DNA of 9,646 bases from Anaerolineales bacterium (lineage in GTDB: Bacteria > Chloroflexota > Anaerolineae > Anaerolineales > E44-bin32): positions 1-9,646 of the forward strand of contig JAUWFP010000063.1 in NCBI GenBank assembly GCA_030606845.1, read 5' to 3'. This document shows, one piece after another, positions 6,896 through 9,646 of this stretch. Position 1 is the stretch's first letter. Each line of letters starts with the position of its first letter. The notes beneath the pieces were generated by a model. The model worked only from the letters and a program-made list of their open reading frames with translations. It was not told the DNA's origin and did not search any database. A program made the translations under genes and the position numbers.

Positions 6896-6949
6896 TCGTA
6901 GGATTGAGTGAAGTGCGCTTGGTATCTTTCCAACGGTTTTCTTGGACTA

Positions 6950-6954
6950 CCTCC
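6950..6954 (-). promoter_or_regulatory. Ribosome-binding site GGAGG of the phosphodiesterase gene, facing AAG
   Basis: GGAGG is followed by 6 nt and then AAG AAA ACC in frame with the phosphodiesterase. An in-frame TAG lies between the site and the AAG (6947-6949), so the start must be downstream of it. The product would begin KKTVGKIPSALHSILRVL, a plausible basic lead into the first membrane helix. An ATG here would make an ordinary start. Confidence 0.5.
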
Positions 6955-6970
6955 GGGCTTGAATGTGTAC

Positions 6971-7000
6971 AAAAAATAAAAACTGGATTTATAAATATTC
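6971..7000 (-). terminator. T-rich tract downstream of argF, possible terminator
   Basis: On the minus strand a run of 12 bases with 11 T (rc of 6971-6982) lies about 45 nt after the argF stop. It follows AT-rich ATTTATAAAT at about 6988-6997. I see no GC-rich stem, so an intrinsic terminator is only weakly supported; the same AT-rich stretch could instead carry a promoter for the phosphodiesterase gene. Confidence 0.25.
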
Positions 7001-7024
7001 GCCTGTGCAGAGCTCCATGACGGG

Positions 7025-8026
7025 TCAGTTCCCCAGCGTAGCCACCATGATGGCCTTGATCGTATGCATGCGGTTCTCTGCCTCGTCAAAGACGATGGAT
7101 GCCGGCGATTCGAAGACCTCATCGGTCACTTCCATGCTCTCGAGGCCCAGTTTTTCCTTCATCTTCTTGCCAATCTTGGTCTCTGCATTGTGGAACGCTG
7201 GCAGGCAATGCATGAATTTTACATCTGGATTGCCGGTTAACTCCATGGCCTCCGCATTCACTTGGTAGGGCTGCATGAGCTTAACGCGCTCTGCCCAGAC
7301 TTCTTCAGGCTCACCCATGGAGACCCAGACATCTGTGTAGAGGAAATCGGCGCCCTTGACGCCCTTGGCTACATCATCGGTGATGGTCAATCGAGCGCCG
7401 GTCTCCTTGGCGATCGCTTTGCACGTTTTGACCAGGCTCTCTTCAGGCCAGTTCGCCTTCGGAGCACACAAGCGTACATCCATGCCCAGTTTCACGCCGC
7501 CGACCATGAGCGAGTTGCCCATGTTGTTGCGAGCGTCGCCCATGTAGCAGAAGGAGATATCGGGCAGGTCCTTGTAGGTATGCTCGGTCATCGTGAGCAC
7601 ATCTGCCAGGATTTGTGTAGGATGAAACTCATCGGTCAATCCATTCCATACCGGCACGCCGGCGTACTCTGCAAGAGTCTCGACAATTTCCTGGCCGAAT
7701 CCTCGGTATTCGATCCCGTCGTAAGAGCGTCCTAAAACACGGGCTGTGTCTTTCATTGTTTCCTTGTGACCGATATGGGAACCACTAGGGCCCAGGTAGG
7801 TCACATTAGCTCCCTGGTCGAACGCCGCGACTTCGAAGGCTGTACGTGTCCGTGTTGAGGCTTTTTCAAATACCAGGGCGATGTTCTTACCCATCAGGGT
7901 CTGCTGCTCGTAGCCGCCATACTTGGCGGCTTTTAGATCCGCAGATAACTTGAGTAGAAATTTGATCTCCTCAGGTGTGAAATCCAGCAGTTTTATAAAA
8001 TTCCGGTTACGAAGATTGAATGCCAT
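7025..8026 (-). CDS. argF: Ornithine carbamoyltransferase
   Basis: This complete 333-residue enzyme joins carbamoyl phosphate and ornithine to citrulline in the cytoplasm, step six of arginine synthesis. The carbamoyl-phosphate loop is STRTRT (57-62), then HPTQ (135-138), the ornithine-side DVWVSMG (232-238), the catalytic-cysteine motif HCLP (273-276) and the C-terminal ENRMHTIKA (317-325). All are intact and the length is normal. ATG at 8026 is preceded by AAGGAGGA at ideal spacing. The N-terminus (MAFNLRNRNF) resembles the long ArgF/ArcB type. Catabolic ArcB cannot be excluded from sequence, but no arcA or arcC neighbour is visible, so the biosynthetic role is the simpler reading. The neighbours are unrelated membrane genes, so argF appears to be a stand-alone arg gene. 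I see no clear ARG box or -35/-10 pair in the 73 bases upstream (8027-8099). Confidence 0.97.
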   Translation of the reverse strand: MAFNLRNRNFIKLLDFTPEEIKFLLKLSADLKAAKYGGYEQQTLMGKNIALVFEKASTRTRTAFEVAAFDQGANVTYLGPSGSHIGHKETMKDTARVLGRSYDGIEYRGFGQEIVETLAEYAGVPVWNGLTDEFHPTQILADVLTMTEHTYKDLPDISFCYMGDARNNMGNSLMVGGVKLGMDVRLCAPKANWPEESLVKTCKAIAKETGARLTITDDVAKGVKGADFLYTDVWVSMGEPEEVWAERVKLMQPYQVNAEAMELTGNPDVKFMHCLPAFHNAETKIGKKMKEKLGLESMEVTDEVFESPASIVFDEAENRMHTIKAIMVATLGN

Positions 8027-8030
8027 GGTT

Positions 8031-8038
8031 TCCTCCTT
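8031..8038 (-). promoter_or_regulatory. Near-consensus ribosome-binding site of argF
   Basis: AAGGAGGA (minus strand, 8038-8031) lies 4 nt before ATG at 8026 (8 nt from GGAG core start). It fixes the start of argF and shows that this organism uses a standard anti-Shine-Dalgarno sequence. Confidence 0.85.
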
Positions 8039-8099
8039 GAATGGCTAAGGTTTAGTTTTGGAAAATCTGACATGGTAAGAAATCGCCCATACCTAGGAA

Positions 8100-8763
8100 T
8101 CATGCAACTGGCAGTGACAGCAAAGTGTACACGCCAAAGACCAGCAATCCAATGCCGATGGCGAGCAGCACCCAGCGGATCGGCTGCCATTCGAAGCGGG
8201 TGGCAATGCCGGCGAAGAAGAGCACGGTCGCCAGCAGCACTGTGCTGAAGGCATAATCATCGCTCGTCTCGTTAGACTTTTCTCCCGTGGCGAACAATGC
8301 GCCCTCCTCCTGCATCGAAGCGACCTGATACTCCTCCATGAGGAAGGGTTGAGAGGGCGCATCCGGGTTGTTGACTGGATCGGTTGCAACCCAGGCCTCG
8401 AAGGCCGGGTTGAACTCATCTCGGAAGCGACCTTCATAGAAGTTCAACAAATCCTCATTCTCCGCGACGTATGCATCCACCCAGCCCTCGAAGAGGATGA
8501 CATCGAGCGTGACCAGCTGACCTCCTAACGTGGAGGCGCGCGTCGATTCGACCCGCAGGGAGGAAGCCCTGCTAAACTGTATCGACTTGATGCCCCCCCC
8601 ACTGCGCAGATTGATAGCCGCTCCAGGCGGTGCCGATGGCCACCACGGCCAGCAAAGTGGCCGACAGAATCTCACTCCACTGCTCGCCGATCGTTTTGCG
8701 GATCGCTCGGATTTGCGCCTCGACCTCTCCCGTTACTTCTGTGTGTTCATTTGTGCTTGTCAT
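8100..8763 (-). pseudogene. Small three-helix membrane protein (WSGYQ type, function unknown), frameshifted
   Basis: Two overlapping frames together make one protein of about 220 residues. The first (ATG at 8766 or, better spaced from GGAG, 8763) gives a charged N-terminus, then helix EILSATLLAVVAIGTAWSG and YQSAQWGG, and runs into a stop at 8572. The second, ending TGA at 8100-8102, continues IKSIQFSRASSLRVESTRAS, an extracytoplasmic acidic region, and two C-terminal helices (DDYAFSTVLLATVLFFAG and WVLLAIGIGLLVFGVYTLL). The switch falls in a run of eight G at 8593-8600; with seven G the frame is restored. WSGYQ-AA-W followed by ESTRAS is, from memory, a recurring uncharacterised membrane family in Chloroflexota and Actinobacteria (DUF4337-like). 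I give no function. It may be a sequencing indel, a phase-variable gene or a pseudogene. It lies between the broken K+ channel and argF. Confidence 0.65.
8593..8600 (-). repeat. G8 homopolymer at the frame break of the membrane gene
   Basis: Eight consecutive G (C on the plus strand) code for the Trp-Gly-Gly step. A length of 7 or 10 joins the two halves of the membrane protein, while 8 places a stop about 20 nt later. Runs this long slip both in vivo and in sequencing reads. Confidence 0.8.
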
Positions 8764-8822
8764 CATTTAGCTCCATGCATGGTGAGAATCGTCATCATTT
8801 GTCGCACATCATCACTAGATAT

Positions 8823-9099
8823 TTAACGAACATCCCCGTTGAGGACATAGAATATTGTAATCAATTTTGTCAGTGGTGTCGTCGGTGCAAAATCCCCATA
8901 ACCGATCGTCGTCAGGGTGACGACGACGAAGTAAAACGAGTCGATCCAGGATCAACCCTCCAACCAGTGATACAGGGGTGTTCCGCTTGCGATCATGAGA
9001 AATGCGCATAAAAAGAGCGGACGCGCTCCGGTTTAACAGCAGTCCGAGGAACAGCGCCCTGTATAACGGGATATATCTCGTGACTTTTCGTTCGTTCAT
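8823..9099 (-). pseudogene. Two-helix potassium channel (Ion_trans_2), degraded
   Basis: One minus-strand frame reads LFLCAFLMIASGTPLYHWLEG, stop (TGA at 8952-8954), SWIDSFYFVVVTLTTIGYGD and then FAPTTPLTKLITIFYVLNG. TTIGYGDFAP is the K+ selectivity filter and the flanking segments are the outer and inner helices of a KcsA-like pore. The usual sequence is EGWSWID, so TGA replaces a Trp codon (TGG). Upstream the same frame has TAA at 9033-9035. The N-terminus (ATG at 9099, MNERKVTRYIPLYRALFLG) is in another frame, so an indel lies near 9036. The inner helix ends early at TAA 8823-8825, while a further frame continues MFVKYLVMMC to a stop at 8795. At least three lesions make this a pseudogene unless the sequence is poor. 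No convincing ribosome-binding site precedes ATG 9099; repeat copy 2 lies directly upstream. Confidence 0.72.
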
Positions 9100-9100
9100 A

Positions 9101-9207
9101 ATGTCTGCCCAGTCTGCGTTTAAGAGGATGTCGAATGCAGAACAGCACGAAGGGGTATGGAGGTCTTGCGACCCATTCACGGCTTGATAAACCGCGTCAA
9201 ACCCATT
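9101..9207 (-). repeat. Dispersed intergenic repeat, copy 2
   Basis: This is the shorter copy of the element at 4579-4747, in the same orientation. The core blocks 9130-9155 and 9158-9176 match copy 1 at 24 of 26 and 18 of 19 bases; only about 2 nt separate them here, against about 66 in copy 1. On the minus strand a hairpin GGTTT-ATC-AAGCC (about 9181-9193) corresponds to GGCTT-AATC-GAGCC of copy 1, with base changes that largely keep pairing. It ends immediately before the K+ channel remnant, just as copy 1 precedes the pilus operon. Confidence 0.75.
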
Positions 9208-9235
9208 CAAATGCAACCAAACCCGGTCACGACAT

Positions 9236-9265
9236 TTGACATCTTTGTGTGAATCATGCTAAGGT
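9236..9265 (+). promoter_or_regulatory. Predicted promoter of the secreted-protein gene
   Basis: TTGACA (9236-9241), an 18-nt spacer, then TAAGGT (9260-9265) preceded by TGC, an extended -10 motif. The -10 hexamer itself is weak (3 of 6). Transcription would begin near 9272, leaving a leader of about 50 nt. Confidence 0.5.
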
Positions 9266-9322
9266 AGGCTATATAGCTCTCTGGTACTAGCGGGGTTTTC
9301 TTCCTTTAAGGAGGGACCAGCC

Positions 9323-9646
9323 ATGAAATTTATCCGTGCTTTGACTGTAGCGGCGTTGTTCGCCGCGCTTTTCGTTCTCGCGCTCCCGGCACAAGCAGAC
9401 TGCGGCGACGGCGATCCGACCTGCCTCCTTGAGCCGCCGGTTTCGGTAGAAATACGCACCGATTCGACCAGCGGAGATGCTTCACTGACTGCTGCAGAGA
9501 GTGGTGCGCTCACGCCGCTCGACTTCGCTGTTCCCATGCCTTTGCCGCGGCGTGTTGAAGCGCCATTGGTCTCGGCACCATCAGATCCCAAAAGCACGGA
9601 TTCGATTCCTGACTCCACAAACATCTCCATCCCCATGCGCTACCAG
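9323..9646 (+). CDS. Exported protein of unknown function, signal peptide (3' end beyond window)
   Basis: The frame is open for 108 codons to the window edge with no stop, so the protein is partial. ATG at 9323 is preceded by AAGGAGGG with 8 nt spacing, a strong start signal. Residues 1-25 form a classical Sec signal peptide (basic KFIR, hydrophobic core ALTVAALFAALFVLALP, cleavage site AQA just before DCGDG). The mature part starts with two close cysteines (DCGDGDPTCLL), not in lipobox position, and continues Ser/Thr/Pro-rich without recognisable domain (repeated P-x-P and SxP, such as PMPLPRR). Such a segment is typical of an extended linker or stalk. I do not recognise a family. It is divergent from the K+ channel remnant and has its own promoter. 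Its codon use is not obviously unlike its neighbours. Confidence 0.75.
   Translation, partial: MKFIRALTVAALFAALFVLALPAQADCGDGDPTCLLEPPVSVEIRTDSTSGDASLTAAESGALTPLDFAVPMPLPRRVEAPLVSAPSDPKSTDSIPDSTNISIPMRYQ

Larger units (their letters stand above)
4844..6943 (-). pseudogene. Membrane-anchored type I phosphodiesterase/nucleotide pyrophosphatase-like protein, interrupted by in-frame TAG
   Basis: One continuous frame runs from about 6943 to TAG at 4844-4846 and encodes about 683-699 residues, broken only by TAG at 6326-6328. Family knowledge: proteins with an N-terminal phage-holin-like membrane bundle joined to an alkaline-phosphatase-superfamily phosphodiesterase domain occur in Chloroflexota and Actinobacteria; their substrate is unknown to me. 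Around the TAG the frame reads TSPTSAS-like sequence (SSPTSAS), stop, AGILHGNN. The family motif there is TSASQAGILHG, so the stop sits where glutamine is expected (CAG to TAG). Homology continues cleanly on both sides without a shift. The strong ribosome-binding site GGAGG (6950-6954) faces AAG at 6941-6943, not ATG; the first ordinary start in frame is GTG at 6895. The gene follows argF by about 80-130 nt. It is probably a recent pseudogene, or carries a base error; the two halves are described separately. Confidence 0.8.

Noticed and set aside
6326..8954. Genetic-code change (TAG as Gln or TGA as Trp)
   Set aside because: TAG ends cpaB, cpaE and the phosphodiesterase, and TGA ends tadB, argF and the small membrane gene in this same window, so neither codon is generally reassigned.
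8815..9216. A 133-codon minus-strand open frame taken as a single gene
   Set aside because: It reads through repeat copy 2 and the wrong frame of the K+ channel filter region. The conserved pore sequence lies in the shifted frame, so this frame is not a real protein apart from its middle N-terminal part.

Overview
The window looks like a bacterial chromosome segment, probably from a Chloroflexota (Anaerolineae-like) lineage. The grounds are the mix of families: a compact cpaB-cpaE-cpaF-tadB-tadC pilus operon, a holin-like membrane domain fused to an alkaline-phosphatase-fold phosphodiesterase, a WSGYQ-type small membrane protein, and strong Shine-Dalgarno sites. The phylum call is inference from family resemblance and is not proven by anything here. 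Nearly everything is on the minus strand; only the last, truncated gene is on the plus strand.

Layout, given from right to left because that is the direction of minus-strand transcription. At 9323-9646 (+) a signal-peptide protein runs off the right edge and has its own promoter. Divergent to it, 8823-9099 (-) is a broken two-helix K+ channel with an intact selectivity-filter motif. It is followed by a three-helix membrane protein (8100-8763) that is frameshifted in a run of eight G. Then come ornithine carbamoyltransferase (7025-8026, intact) and a membrane-anchored phosphodiesterase (4844-6943) interrupted by one in-frame amber codon beside its predicted active site. A 377-bp intergenic region (4467-4843) holds a dispersed repeat, a predicted promoter and a hairpin. 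After it comes the Tad/Flp pilus operon, intact apart from an unusual tadB start: cpaB, cpaE, cpaF, tadB, tadC, with tadC cut by the left edge.

The pilus genes form one tightly packed operon with gaps of about 1 to 37 nt. CpaB (periplasmic/SAF-domain assembly protein), CpaE (MinD-like localisation ATPase), CpaF (secretion motor ATPase) and TadB/TadC (inner-membrane platform) are the core of a type IVc (Flp) pilus machine. The pilin, the prepilin peptidase and, if one exists, the outer-membrane pore are not in the window.

Three things stand out. First, two diverged copies of an intergenic repeat lie 4.5 kb apart, each upstream of a minus-strand gene, and differ by a block of about 66 nt that supplies a consensus -35 box to the pilus promoter. 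Second, a perfect 10-bp hairpin followed by a T-rich tract sits in the predicted pilus leader. Third, the genes outside the pilus operon and argF carry a cluster of lesions: an amber codon, an opal codon, frameshifts, and strong ribosome-binding sites facing ACG or AAG. Either these genes are decaying or the consensus is error-prone here. Genetic-code reassignment is unlikely, because TAG and TGA also end intact genes in this window.
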